From an uncultured Sulfitobacter sp. (GTDB taxonomy: Bacteria; Pseudomonadota; Alphaproteobacteria; Rhodobacterales; Rhodobacteraceae), in contig CAJXSZ010000009.1 in NCBI GenBank assembly GCA_913060815.1, positions 1 to 64,000 on the forward strand: a DNA stretch of 64,000 bases. Reading direction: 5' to 3'. The notes under the pieces are model-generated. The model saw only the letters and a program-made list of their open reading frames with translations. It did not search any database and was not told the DNA's origin. Both the position numbers and the translations under genes were made by a program. Positions 1 to 9,020 of the stretch are shown piece after piece. Every line of letters starts with the position of its first letter. Within the stretch, counting starts at the first letter, position 1.

Positions 1-51
1 CGTGCCGATGTTGACGTGCGGCTTGTTACGTTCAAACTTTTCCTTTGCCAT
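1..51 (-). CDS. tuf: Elongation factor Tu, N-terminal 17 codons (partial)
   Basis: Only the first 17 codons lie in the window; the gene continues past the left edge. They read MAKEKFERNKPHVNIGT, the standard start of bacterial EF-Tu, the GTPase that delivers aminoacyl-tRNA to the ribosome. A GGAAGGG ribosome-binding site precedes the ATG. Because a lipoprotein gene and not fusA lies upstream, this is probably the second tuf copy (the one usually found near secE) and not the str-operon copy; that is inference. Confidence 0.93.
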   Translation of the reverse strand, partial: MAKEKFERNKPHVNIGT

Positions 52-72
52 GGTGGGCGCCCTTCCAAAGTC

Positions 73-92
73 AAAAGGCCCGAATTGGGCCT
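73..92 (-). terminator. Intrinsic terminator or leader hairpin between lipoprotein gene and tuf
   Basis: On the minus strand AGGCCC-AATTC-GGGCCT is followed by TTTT, a compact Rho-independent terminator shape. It would end transcription from the lipoprotein gene at 195-800. It also lies only about 22 nt before the tuf ATG, so any tuf promoter upstream of it would have to be read through. No tuf promoter could be identified with confidence in 93-194. Confidence 0.6.
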
Positions 93-194
93 GTATTACA
101 TATGGCGCGGCACATATTTGGTCTGGCAGGTAAAATCAAGCGAGTCTTGCATGGCACTAGCAGTTTCATGCGCGAATACACCTTGCGCGGCGGC

Positions 195-800
195 TCAACC
201 CTCAGTGGTTGCGTCCTCGGCAGGCAATTCAGTCGCCGTCCCGCCTGTCGAATTGAACCAACCTTCTTCGCGGTTCTTTTTGACCAGAAAGTTCTCGATC
301 TGCTTAACCGCATTCTGGCTCAGGTTCTTGAACTGCTCCTCGGCGTTTTTGGTAAAGCCCGAGCCGACCAAAGGCCCCTGATCGAGCGACTCAATCACGG
401 TGATCTGATGTGCCTTGGGGGTGAGCTTTTCGTTCTTCGCATCGTCCCAGACGGTGATACGGATGATCATTGCCGATTTCGGTGCCGCAACAATCGGAAT
501 ACCGGGAGGGGCGAGGCAGTAGCCCTCGATCGAAATCCCGAAATGATAGAGGCGCGCGCCCTCGTAGCGGTCAAACCTCTCGGCCACCGCATCACGCAGC
601 ATGGTGGTCATCACCTCTGTTTCGAGCGCGCGACAGAGAGGGATCTTCTGAACCTTGGGAGCTACGACAATATTATGCTCAAGGTTGAAGTCACCCAGCG
701 GCGTAGCAGGCCCGCCGAGGTCGGCAGCACCGTTGCAAGCAGCCATGAACCCCGCCATCGCAAGGACCGCTGCACCGCGTATCAATGTTGTCCGAGCCAT
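195..800 (-). CDS. Predicted lipoprotein, function unknown
   Basis: A 201-residue protein with a lipoprotein signal: basic start MARTTLIRG, a hydrophobic stretch and lipobox MAAC with the lipidated Cys at about residue 22. The start at 800 is chosen because a GGGAGG ribosome-binding site precedes it and because the signal peptide begins there; a longer frame reaches 875. The mature part has no motif I can name, and the C-terminus is charged and probably disordered. It is likely anchored in the inner or outer membrane facing the periplasm. It is upstream of tuf but separated from it by a terminator-like hairpin. Confidence 0.72.
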   Translation of the reverse strand: MARTTLIRGAAVLAMAGFMAACNGAADLGGPATPLGDFNLEHNIVVAPKVQKIPLCRALETEVMTTMLRDAVAERFDRYEGARLYHFGISIEGYCLAPPGIPIVAAPKSAMIIRITVWDDAKNEKLTPKAHQITVIESLDQGPLVGSGFTKNAEEQFKNLSQNAVKQIENFLVKKNREEGWFNSTGGTATELPAEDATTEG

Positions 801-926
801 GTTCAAGCCTCCCCGCATTTGTTCCCGAGGTATCTCATTCGCCGCACTGGTGCAATGCGGCCACCCTGATTGCAAATCAACGGCTTGAAACTATCTACAT
901 ACCGTGGCGATGCAAAAGGTGCCCCT

Positions 927-2279
927 ATGTCCGTAGCAAACCATCCCGTCCGTGTGCCCCTGCTCGACCATGATCCGGGATTTTTCAAAAGCGTCGCCAA
1001 CCTGCAAGATAACGTTCTGTTGGCTATCCCTGCACAGGCCTTGGAAGTCCCTGTATTTTCGGGGCGCACGATTGTGAGTTGGCATATGATCATGGAGCCG
1101 CAGGCGATCAAGCGCATCTTGCTGGACCGTTTGGATGATTATCCCAAGTCGCGCACGACGAAAACGTTACTTGGACCTGCCATCGGCGACTCGCTCTTTA
1201 TCGCGGAGGGCGCTCATTGGCGCTGGCAACGGCGTGCAACAGCGCCAGCATTCTCGCACCGAACCGTTACATCGCTTGCCCCAGTGATGAGTGCCGCCGC
1301 AGAAGCCGCCTGCACGCGCATTGCAGCCGCTGGTGTGCGCGCCGTCGACGTTGCCGAGGAGATGACAATCGCCACGTTCGATGTGATCGCGGATGTCACA
1401 TTCTCTGGCGATGACATGATGGACCGCGCTGCAGTACATGCAGCGATTGACGGATATATAAACGAGGCGGGCAAGGTGAGTGTGCTCGACATATTGGGCG
1501 CACCTTCATGGGTGCCGCGTTTGGGGCGTGGCCCCGCTATGCGCCTCATGACGCAAACCAAAAAGGTCGCCGATAATGCCATCACGCGGCGCAGGGCAAA
1601 AGGCGCGCGCGAGATACCTGACCTTCTGGACATGCTGCTGGCGGCCAAAGACCCCAAATCAGGGCGGTCCATGAGCACGGCCGAGCTGCGCGACAATCTG
1701 TTGACCTTCATCGTGGCGGGGCATGAGACGACGGCACAAACACTCGCTTGGGCGTTGTACCTGATGGGGCTTGACGAGGATGCGCAGGCCCGCGCGCGCA
1801 CGGAGGCGCAAACCGCGTTGGGCGGGCGCGTCGCCGGAGCGGACGACCTTGAACACCTGCCCTTTATCCGCTCCATCATTGACGAAACATTGCGCCTTTA
1901 CCCTGCGGGCGGGATGCTGTCGCGTACTGCCATGGCCGATGACACGCTGGCGGGCGCCCAGATCAGAAAGGGCGATACTGTGATGATCCCCGTCTATGCG
2001 CTGGGGCGGCACAGGGATTTATGGGACGAGCCCGACGCCTTTCGCCCCGACCGATTTGCCGACCGCAAGGCGATTGACCGCTACGCCTACCTGCCCTTTG
2101 GCGACGGTCCGCGTGTTTGCATTGGCGCATCCTTTGCGCTGCAAGAAGCTGTGATTATTCTGGCAACGCTTCTATCGCGGTTTGAATTCAAGGCTGTAAA
2201 AGGCCGGACACCCGACCCCAAAATGCTCATAACATTGCGCCCGCAGGGCGGCGTCTGGTTGACGGCCACGCCTGTTTAA
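927..2279 (+). CDS. Cytochrome P450
   Basis: A 450-residue soluble haem-thiolate monooxygenase. Three family signatures are visible: the I-helix oxygen-activation motif AGHETT (about 264-269), the K-helix ExxR as ETLR (about 320-323), and the haem loop FGDGPRVCIG (about 391-400) with the proximal Cys near 398. The start at 927 (MSVANHP) follows an AAAGG ribosome-binding site; an in-frame ATG at 870 is less likely. There is no membrane anchor, as expected for a bacterial P450 that takes electrons from separate redox partners; no ferredoxin or reductase gene adjoins it. The substrate cannot be inferred. Its stop overlaps the stop of the convergent M48 peptidase gene. Confidence 0.93.
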   Translation: MSVANHPVRVPLLDHDPGFFKSVANLQDNVLLAIPAQALEVPVFSGRTIVSWHMIMEPQAIKRILLDRLDDYPKSRTTKTLLGPAIGDSLFIAEGAHWRWQRRATAPAFSHRTVTSLAPVMSAAAEAACTRIAAAGVRAVDVAEEMTIATFDVIADVTFSGDDMMDRAAVHAAIDGYINEAGKVSVLDILGAPSWVPRLGRGPAMRLMTQTKKVADNAITRRRAKGAREIPDLLDMLLAAKDPKSGRSMSTAELRDNLLTFIVAGHETTAQTLAWALYLMGLDEDAQARARTEAQTALGGRVAGADDLEHLPFIRSIIDETLRLYPAGGMLSRTAMADDTLAGAQIRKGDTVMIPVYALGRHRDLWDEPDAFRPDRFADRKAIDRYAYLPFGDGPRVCIGASFALQEAVIILATLLSRFEFKAVKGRTPDPKMLITLRPQGGVWLTATPV

Positions 2280-3433
2280 TCTGCGGCGGGCGGCAGCCAG
2301 TCATCTGCGCAGACCCGCTTGAGATCGCGCCATTGGTCATCACTGATCACATCCATATACCTGAAATCAGGGCGCGCTATGGCGCGGGATCTGTCGATGC
2401 GGCTGGTCAGTGTCGGGTGGCTCAGGAAATGGGCCACAACCCCCTCGGCGTCACCATATTCGTCGCGCAGCCGCTCGAACATATCGCCAAGGGCTGCGGG
2501 GGAAACACCTGCTTCCTCCAGCACGCCATAAGCGAATTGATCAGCGCCTAGTTCCGCCCCTTGGCTATAGCGTGCGCTAATGAGCTGCTCGGTCAGAAAC
2601 AACACCGCAGCCCCACCTGCAAAGTCGCCAAACAACAGCCCCAGAATGCCGATGGACCCAGCAGAGCGGAGCGCATGGCGCGTTGGATCGCGGTTGACCA
2701 CATGGCCGACCTCATGCGCCAGTACGGCGGCAACCTCATTCGGGCCTTGGGCAGCATCGATCAGGCCACGAAAGAAGACGACATAGCCTCCAGGCAGCGC
2801 GAAGGCGTTGACCATCTCGTGATCGAGCACAAAGAGCTTGATCGCGTCGTCTGTCCCGCGCTCCACCCCCAGCGCCACAAGCATCTCCTCGAAGGCGGCC
2901 ATCCCCGCCTCCCCCTCACACACTGGCAGTGGCGGCAGGCCCGTCCCTGCCAGCGCTGTTCTGATCTGGTCAAATGTTGCCTCGCCCAGCGCACGTTCGC
3001 CTGCGGGCGGCACATAGGTTGCCAAACGGTCGGCCAACAACGGGACCAGCACGCCGATTTGCAGCGCCACCGCAGCCACAGCGCCGGCGGCCCATGCGGC
3101 TAGGCGTGCGCGGCCCTTGGGCGCTGGTACCGTCTTAAGCTTGGGCAGGTATTTCAGAACATTCGGATTGCGCAGGTAAAGCCGTGCCAGCGGGTCGCTG
3201 TTCAGGCGCAGTACGACCCCCTCCTGCCCCGCGATATCAGGCAGCTGGCGGATATCGTTCACGGGCCAGCGCAGCCCTGCCCTGTCACTGTCGGGCAACC
3301 CGATCTCAAGCACACGCGCATCATGGTCCAACATCAGCGTCGCACGCTGCGGCACAGGTACATCCCCGTCGACCAACGTACTGCCCAGCGCATCATAAAA
3401 GCGCCCGTTCGGCATCTGCGGCGATAGGGTCAT
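2276..3433 (-). CDS. M48 family zinc metallopeptidase, membrane-anchored
   Basis: A 385-residue protein with the zinc-binding HEVGH motif at about 240-244, followed by downstream acidic and His-containing segments typical of peptidase family M48. A transmembrane segment lies at about 111-135, and the N-terminal 100 residues form a cytoplasmic domain of unknown fold. The start overlaps the stop of the DUF898 gene by ATGA, so the two are translationally coupled. The DUF898-M48 pairing is seen in other proteobacteria and suggests a joint envelope quality-control role, which is inference. The gene ends convergently against the P450 with overlapping stop codons. Confidence 0.88.
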   Translation of the reverse strand: MTLSPQMPNGRFYDALGSTLVDGDVPVPQRATLMLDHDARVLEIGLPDSDRAGLRWPVNDIRQLPDIAGQEGVVLRLNSDPLARLYLRNPNVLKYLPKLKTVPAPKGRARLAAWAAGAVAAVALQIGVLVPLLADRLATYVPPAGERALGEATFDQIRTALAGTGLPPLPVCEGEAGMAAFEEMLVALGVERGTDDAIKLFVLDHEMVNAFALPGGYVVFFRGLIDAAQGPNEVAAVLAHEVGHVVNRDPTRHALRSAGSIGILGLLFGDFAGGAAVLFLTEQLISARYSQGAELGADQFAYGVLEEAGVSPAALGDMFERLRDEYGDAEGVVAHFLSHPTLTSRIDRSRAIARPDFRYMDVISDDQWRDLKRVCADDWLPPAAD

Positions 3434-4746
3434 ATGGCGGCCCCCAGATCCAGTGCTTCGGCAAAGCCCTCTGCCTCGGCAAACTCATCGCGCGCACGCT
3501 GGCTCACCTGCGTCAGCGGGCCCACGTTTTGCAGGCTAAGCGTTACCGCCATGTGGCGCATCAACGGATAGGTGACAAAGACGTGGTGCAGCACACTGTA
3601 GAACAAAAAGACCGACAGATAGAGTAGCCCAATCACCCCAAGTGACAACCAGCGTGGCAGAAAGCCCAGCGGGTCTCCCATACCAATCTGCTCTTCCAGA
3701 AACGCCTCTGGCCCCAATAGCGATAGCGCCAGCCCAATAACAGCAATGACCCCCAGCATCAGCATGATGTAGGCAATGGTCGTGCCCAGCACATAGATCA
3801 TCGAGACGCGCAAACCCTTAAGATCGGAGCGCATCCGCACGCCTTGGGCGTGTTTGTGATTGGCCAGAATACGCTTGGTCACAAAGCGGTAGTGCACCGC
3901 GCCATAGATCATCAGGAGTGTCGTCGGTATCAGCAGCAAGAGTCGCCCGACCCCGTTCCAGCCAAACGGCACAAAACCGTATTCGACGGCATCTGCGATA
4001 CTGTCCATCGTGTCGTCGAATGATGCATCCATCTGTGGCATCACAGGATCAAGGTACACAAGCCAGACGCCCAGCGCGCCCAGCAGAACGACACCCGCCA
4101 CAAACGGCCACGTCGCAGGAATCAACATCTGCCAGCGCCCGCCCTGCACCAGTTTGGCAGAGCCAAAGAAGGTGCGATCGGTCTTATATTTCTCAAGCCA
4201 AAACGTCATGCGTGGCCACAAAATCCCTGCCGTGCAGATCGTGATGATCCAATGTACCAACGCGCGCCACGCATACCCCCACGCGCCCTTCTCCAGCCCA
4301 AACCGCACCCCGCGCCATCGCGTGCGACCCAACACATAGCGCCGCGCACGGTACTGCGCGTAAAACCAGATGGGGATCACACCCAGAAAACTGGCCGAAT
4401 AGCCTAGAGCCGAGCTTTGAAAGACCGAAAAGCTCACAAACATCAGCGCAAGGTTCACGATGCCGATGTAGAAGGTCAGCACAACGACTGCGATAAAAAA
4501 GCCCAGCAGCTTTTCCAGCGGGTCGCCGACATATTCCAGCGGATGCCCGCCTGGCCTGATCGCAGACCAATACCAGCGCCTGAGCCGCGTCTTCATCCAG
4601 AAGCGGTAGAACCCCAGCGATAGAACCGTCCAGAACCCTGATTTAAGCGCCAACCAGAACAGCGCTGAACGGGAGCCGACAAATGCGACTTCCATCCCCT
4701 GCTCTGGCAGGGGCGGCGGCAAGGTGTCAGGTGAATTTATTATCAC
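3430..4746 (-). CDS. DUF898 (YjgN-type) multi-pass membrane protein
   Basis: An inner-membrane protein of about 438 residues with two repeats resembling the YjgN/DUF898 unit: a short FxGS element, a hydrophobic helix, and a motif of the form LGFYRFWMKTRLRRW. Several further hydrophobic helices follow. The start is uncertain. GTG at 4746 has GAGGG seven bases upstream and overlaps parC by 20 nt; ATG at 4695 begins just before the conserved region; an in-frame ATG at 4803 would overlap parC much more. It is coupled to the M48 peptidase downstream by ATGA. Function is unknown. Confidence 0.78.
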   Translation of the reverse strand: MIINSPDTLPPPLPEQGMEVAFVGSRSALFWLALKSGFWTVLSLGFYRFWMKTRLRRWYWSAIRPGGHPLEYVGDPLEKLLGFFIAVVVLTFYIGIVNLALMFVSFSVFQSSALGYSASFLGVIPIWFYAQYRARRYVLGRTRWRGVRFGLEKGAWGYAWRALVHWIITICTAGILWPRMTFWLEKYKTDRTFFGSAKLVQGGRWQMLIPATWPFVAGVVLLGALGVWLVYLDPVMPQMDASFDDTMDSIADAVEYGFVPFGWNGVGRLLLLIPTTLLMIYGAVHYRFVTKRILANHKHAQGVRMRSDLKGLRVSMIYVLGTTIAYIMLMLGVIAVIGLALSLLGPEAFLEEQIGMGDPLGFLPRWLSLGVIGLLYLSVFLFYSVLHHVFVTYPLMRHMAVTLSLQNVGPLTQVSQRARDEFAEAEGFAEALDLGAAI

Positions 4747-7030
4747 GCGGGAACCCTCGGGGCGCCATACGACCCGCGCTCGCGCGCTTGCCCGTCCATT
4801 CATCCAGCGCTGTCTCGGTGCGGGTACGGCCTGCAGGATCGAGCCAGCTCAACCCTTCGGCACGGGTAAACGTGGTTGCATCCGATAGCCCGCCATCTTT
4901 GTACTTTTGCAAACGCACGCCCTTGCCGCGCCCCATCTCGGGCAGCTCGTCGAGCGCAAAGACCAGCACTTTGCGGTTCTCGCCTACCACGGCCACGCTA
5001 TCTCCTTTAACTGGCTTGCAAATCAACGCCTGTGTCTCGCCGCGCACATTGAGCACCTGTTTGCCCGAGCGGGTTTGCGCCACAACATCATCCTCGGGCA
5101 CGACAAATCCGTCCCCGCTGGAGGAGGCAAGGAGCAGCTTGCGCCCCGCCTTGTGAATGAACAGATCAACGATCTGCACCTCGTTGGGCAGGTCCACCAT
5201 CAGGCGCAGCGGCTCCCCCATCCCGCGCCCACCAGGCAGGTTTGCGGCTGAGACCGTGTAGAAGCGCCCGTTGCTGCCGAACGCAAGCAGGCGATCCGTC
5301 GTTTCCGCATGAAAGACAAAGCGCGAGGCATCGCCATCCTTGAATTTCAGCTCACGGGTCAGATCGATGTGGCCTGTCATTGCGCGAATCCAGCCCATCT
5401 GGGAGCAGACAACCGTGATCGGCTCACGGTCGATCATCGCCTCCAGTGGCACCTCTTCGATCTCGCCAGCTTCGGCAAAGGTGGAGCGACGCGCACCGCC
5501 CTCATACATCTTGCCAAACTGCTTTTTCGTCTCGCGCAATTGCTCGGTGATGCTATCCCATTGCAAGCTGTCGGTCTCGATCAGGTCTTCAAGGGCCGCG
5601 CGCTCTTCCATCAACTCGGACTGCTCGCGCAGCAATTCCAACTCTTCGAGGCGGCGCAAGGACCGCAGACGCATGTTCAGGATCGCTTCGGCCTGAACTT
5701 CGGACAACTCCCCCTCACCTGCTGGGGGGCTGATGTAATCTTTCTCGTCCATAGCGCGGACATGGTCCTTGCCCCAATCCTCTCGCATCAGCGCGGCTTT
5801 GGGCTCGTCATCATAGCGGATGATGTCGATCACGCGGTCGAGGTTGAGGAAGGCCACGATAAAGCCCTCAAGCACCTCCAGACGGTGGTCGATCTTTTCC
5901 AGACGGTGCCGGGAGCGGCGCAGCAACACGTCACGGCGATGATCAAGAAAGGCACGCAGCACTTCCTTCATCGAGCAAACCTTCGGCGTGACCCCGTCGA
6001 TAAGCACGTTCATGTTGAGCGAGAATCGCACTTCCAGATCGGAGTGGCGGTACATCATGCCCATCAGCACCTCGGGGTCCACGTTCTTCGAGCGCGGCTC
6101 AAGCACCATGCGGATGTCCTCGGCGCTTTCGTCGCGGATGTCAGCAAGTATGGGGATGCGCTTGGTCTGGATCGCTTCGGCAATCTTCTCGATCAGCTTG
6201 GACTTTTGCACCTGATAAGGGATCTCAGTCACCACGATCTGCCACTGACCACGGCCCAGATCTTCAACCTCCCAACGGCAGCGCAGGCGGAAGCCGCCTT
6301 TACCTGTGCGATAGGCCTGCGCGATATTCTCTGGCGGCTCGACAATGATACCACCCGTGGGAAAGTCAGGACCAGGCACATAATTCAGAAGCGTATCATC
6401 ACGTGCATCGGGCGTTTTGATCAGGTGAATACAGGCGTCACAAAGCTCCGCAATGTTATGCGGCGGAATGTTTGTGGCCATACCAACCGCAATACCACTT
6501 GAGCCATTGGCCAGCAGGTTGGGGAATTGCGCAGGCAGCACTGACGGCTCTGTAAGGCGACCATCATAGTTGTCGCGGAAATCGACGACATTCTCCGACA
6601 GGCCCTCCAGCATCGCCTCGGCTACGGCGGTCATACGCGCTTCGGTATAGCGGGAGGCCGCAGGGTTATCCCCGTCGATGTTGCCGAAATTCCCCTGCCC
6701 GTCGACCAGCGGGTAGCGAACGTTGAAATCCTGCGCCAGACGCGCCATCGCATCATAGATCGCAGCATCGCCGTGGGGGTGGAAATCCCCCATTGTGTCG
6801 CCACTAATCTTGGCCGACTTCAGGAAGCCTCCCGTGGCATTCAACTTCAGACGGCTCATCGCATAGAGGATTCGGCGGTGCACAGGCTTCAACCCGTCAC
6901 GCGCATCAGGCAGCGCACGGTGCATAATCGTACTCAGCGCATAGGTCAGATAGCGATCGCCCAGCGCGCTGCGCAACGGCTCTGTTGTTTCTTCAAAACG
7001 TGGGGGCACTGGGGGTTTTGTATCTGGCAT
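4727..7030 (-). CDS. parC: DNA topoisomerase IV subunit A
   Basis: A 767-residue type IIA topoisomerase A subunit that cuts and rejoins DNA to decatenate daughter chromosomes, working with ParE. The N-terminal breakage-reunion region contains [14 protein letters not shown] and the catalytic Tyr in SRYTEARM near residue 128. The C-terminal part has the degenerate blades of the DNA-wrapping domain. The shorter, ParC-like C-terminal domain and the N-terminal sequence favour ParC over GyrA. ATG at 7030 is preferred; a GTG at 7051 is possible, and neither has a clear ribosome-binding site. parE is not in the window. Confidence 0.93.
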   Translation of the reverse strand: MPDTKPPVPPRFEETTEPLRSALGDRYLTYALSTIMHRALPDARDGLKPVHRRILYAMSRLKLNATGGFLKSAKISGDTMGDFHPHGDAAIYDAMARLAQDFNVRYPLVDGQGNFGNIDGDNPAASRYTEARMTAVAEAMLEGLSENVVDFRDNYDGRLTEPSVLPAQFPNLLANGSSGIAVGMATNIPPHNIAELCDACIHLIKTPDARDDTLLNYVPGPDFPTGGIIVEPPENIAQAYRTGKGGFRLRCRWEVEDLGRGQWQIVVTEIPYQVQKSKLIEKIAEAIQTKRIPILADIRDESAEDIRMVLEPRSKNVDPEVLMGMMYRHSDLEVRFSLNMNVLIDGVTPKVCSMKEVLRAFLDHRRDVLLRRSRHRLEKIDHRLEVLEGFIVAFLNLDRVIDIIRYDDEPKAALMREDWGKDHVRAMDEKDYISPPAGEGELSEVQAEAILNMRLRSLRRLEELELLREQSELMEERAALEDLIETDSLQWDSITEQLRETKKQFGKMYEGGARRSTFAEAGEIEEVPLEAMIDREPITVVCSQMGWIRAMTGHIDLTRELKFKDGDASRFVFHAETTDRLLAFGSNGRFYTVSAANLPGGRGMGEPLRLMVDLPNEVQIVDLFIHKAGRKLLLASSSGDGFVVPEDDVVAQTRSGKQVLNVRGETQALICKPVKGDSVAVVGENRKVLVFALDELPEMGRGKGVRLQKYKDGGLSDATTFTRAEGLSWLDPAGRTRTETALDEWTGKRASAGRMAPRGFPRDNKFT

Positions 7031-7244
7031 ATCTGTTGTGTAGCCGCGCACCGCACAGGCGGCAAGCGCCCGAAGCAGGCTTTCTCATTCAAAGCCGTGC
7101 AATCATCGCCGGACGGCTGCAACGGCAGCACACTATGAGAAGTTTTTGCATTTTTCCCCTAAAATAGAATCGTTTTCCTTGATAGGAACCAACGGCGGGT
7201 TGAGGTCGTTTTATAGCCTCAGACATCAAGCGGGGGCTGCTGCC

Positions 7245-7847
7245 ATGAAAACGTTTATTCTTTTGACCTTCGGCTTTCTGGGCTTTGCCTTGTACGAGAT
7301 GAGCGGTGGGGCAGATTTCGAACCCGCAAGCGCACGTTTGGCCACGGCAGAAACCGAGGTTGCCGCGACCGAGGTCGTAGCCCAAGCAAAGACCGAGCAG
7401 GAAGCGCCCGTTCAAGCAGCGTCCATCGTGAAAATCAGCAACACTCCCAACGTGACCCGCGTTGCGCTGAACCTTACAAATGTGAGCGAAGCGGCAGAGG
7501 CAGCAACAGTCGTCACAGCAGAACCCGCGCCAGAGCCTGAAAGCGCGATCGCCACCACAGCGCAGATCGTAGACAGCACCGAGACGCCACAGATCATCTT
7601 GCCAAGCCTGATCGCGACAACAAACACGGCAGACGGCGCTGTTCTGGGAAGTGACATCCGCAGCGTATCCGGCAACCGCGTCAACGTCCGCGGCGGCCCT
7701 TCCACCAGTTACGGCGTGGTGAGCAAACTCACACGCGGCACCGAAGTGCGTATCCTTGAGGACAACGGCAACGGTTGGGTCCGCATGCAGCCGCTCGACG
7801 GTGGCGAGACGGGCTGGATGGCCGATTTCTTGCTCACATCGGGCTGA
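7245..7847 (+). CDS. Exported SH3-domain protein
   Basis: A 200-residue protein with an N-terminal hydrophobic signal or anchor (MKTFILLTFGFLGFALY), a low-complexity Ala/Glu/Thr-rich linker of about 100 residues, and a C-terminal bacterial SH3 domain (about 140-200) with the characteristic VNVRGGPSTSY and GWVRM elements. Such SH3b domains usually bind peptidoglycan or other envelope ligands, so a periplasmic envelope role is likely. The start at 7245 is supported by an upstream GGGGG and by the signal sequence. It is divergent from parC and followed by an intrinsic terminator. Confidence 0.85.
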   Translation: MKTFILLTFGFLGFALYEMSGGADFEPASARLATAETEVAATEVVAQAKTEQEAPVQAASIVKISNTPNVTRVALNLTNVSEAAEAATVVTAEPAPEPESAIATTAQIVDSTETPQIILPSLIATTNTADGAVLGSDIRSVSGNRVNVRGGPSTSYGVVSKLTRGTEVRILEDNGNGWVRMQPLDGGETGWMADFLLTSG

Positions 7848-7890
7848 TCGCTTCAAGGCGATTGCAAACCCCTGAAAAACATCGCATCTG

Positions 7891-7922
7891 AGGCCTTGTC
7901 ATTCCCGTACGAGGCCTTTTTT
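7891..7922 (+). terminator. Intrinsic terminator after the SH3-domain gene
   Basis: AGGCCT at 7891-7896 pairs with AGGCCT at 7912-7917, followed by a run of six T (7917-7922). It ends the SH3 gene. The ATG of the next gene is only two bases beyond the T run, and the GAGG at 7911-7914, its only candidate ribosome-binding site, lies within the downstream arm. Confidence 0.75.
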
Positions 7923-7924
7923 GC

Positions 7925-8755
7925 ATGAACAAACCAACCATCCTGATCACCGGGTGCTCGTCGGGCATCGGGTATGCCGCCGCTTACGGTCTGCGCGCGC
8001 GCGGCTGGCAGGTCTATGCAGCCTGCCGATCCGAGCTTGACTGCGCGCGCCTGCGTGATGAGGGGTTTGATAGCCCGCGTATCGACTATACCGACCCTGA
8101 CAGCATCATTACCGCCCTTGCCGATGTGCTTGAAGACACCGGAGGCACGCTGGATGCGGTTTTCAACAATGGTGCACACGCCACCCCTGGCGCGGTTGAG
8201 GATTTGCCAACAGAGGCACTGCGCGAGATTTTCGAGGCGAACTTCTTTGGCTGGCACACTCTGACCCGTGCGATCATCCCGATCATGCGCGCCCAAGGGC
8301 ACGGGCGGATCGTGCAGTGCTCCTCGGTGCTGGGATTCGTGGCCCAGCCGTGGCGCGGGGCCTATAATGCGACCAAATTTGCGCTCGAAGGGCTTACAGA
8401 TACGCTCCGCCTCGAGATGCGCGGCACCGGCGTACACCCAATCCTGATCGAGCCAGGCCCTATCACCTCGAAGATCCGCGCCAATTCCATCCCCCATTTC
8501 GAGCGCTGGATAGACTGGGAAAATTCCGCCCGCGCAGAACAGTATGAAACCGACCTTGCCGTCCGTCTATATGGCGAAAAGAATGGCCCCGATAAGTTCG
8601 AGCTACCGCCAGAAGCTGTGGTGAAAAAACTGATCCATGCCGTCGAGGCCAAAAAGCCGCGCCCGCGCTATTATGTAACTACGCCCACGCGCATCGCAGG
8701 GGTCCTACGGCGGCTCCTGTCTACGCGAATGCTGGACCGCATTCTATCACGCTGA
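7925..8755 (+). CDS. Short-chain dehydrogenase/reductase (SDR)
   Basis: A 276-residue classical SDR oxidoreductase. Visible motifs are the cofactor-binding TGCSSGIG near residue 9, the structural NNGA near 80, and the catalytic Ser (QCSSV) with YNATK (Tyr-x3-Lys) near 142-146. The substrate is not predictable; sequence style resembles the broad group of SDRs acting on ketones, sterol-like or lipid substrates. The start is fixed by the Rossmann motif, which follows at once. Its only candidate ribosome-binding site (GAGG, 7911-7914) is inside the preceding terminator stem. Confidence 0.9.
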   Translation: MNKPTILITGCSSGIGYAAAYGLRARGWQVYAACRSELDCARLRDEGFDSPRIDYTDPDSIITALADVLEDTGGTLDAVFNNGAHATPGAVEDLPTEALREIFEANFFGWHTLTRAIIPIMRAQGHGRIVQCSSVLGFVAQPWRGAYNATKFALEGLTDTLRLEMRGTGVHPILIEPGPITSKIRANSIPHFERWIDWENSARAEQYETDLAVRLYGEKNGPDKFELPPEAVVKKLIHAVEAKKPRPRYYVTTPTRIAGVLRRLLSTRMLDRILSR

Positions 8756-8818
8756 CAGGGGTTGTAAGGTCCGCGATGGCAGCTACATCGCACCAAAGCA
8801 CGCAAAGGGAGCACTTTC

Positions 8819-9016
8819 ATGGCCGATCCGTTTTTCATTCTTGTCGTTGTCGCGATTGTCGCGGTGGTCATTGTATTGATGCTCGGCTTGGGCGGCTTCG
8901 CAAGCGGCGGCGCGTTCAACAAAGCCAATTCGAACAAGCTTATGCGCTGGCGCATCATTGCGCAGTTTGTCGCGGTCATCCTGATTGTGATCTACGTCTA
9001 TTTTATCAGAGGTTAA
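8819..9016 (+). CDS. Twin-transmembrane HIG1-type small membrane protein
   Basis: A 65-residue protein with two hydrophobic helices (about 5-27 and 45-62) joined by a short basic loop. The loop and second helix read LMRWRIIAQF, which fits the (I/V)x(H/R)xRxxxQ signature of type-2 HIG1 domains except for Leu in the first position. HIG1 proteins in mitochondria stabilise cytochrome c oxidase; in bacteria the role is much less known. It has an AAGGGAG ribosome-binding site and ends four bases before the adenosyltransferase gene, so the two are co-transcribed. Assignment to HIG1 rests on this motif and topology. Confidence 0.78.
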   Translation: MADPFFILVVVAIVAVVIVLMLGLGGFASGGAFNKANSNKLMRWRIIAQFVAVILIVIYVYFIRG

Positions 9017-9020
9017 CCCC

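Noticed and set aside
45-869. Long plus-strand open frame opposite the lipoprotein gene
   Set aside because: It is antisense to a gene with lipobox and ribosome-binding site, and its translation is low-complexity and lacks any family motif.
5309-6502. 397-codon open frame on the plus strand inside parC
   Set aside because: It is a shadow of the strongly coding parC on the opposite strand; no ribosome-binding site or recognisable product.
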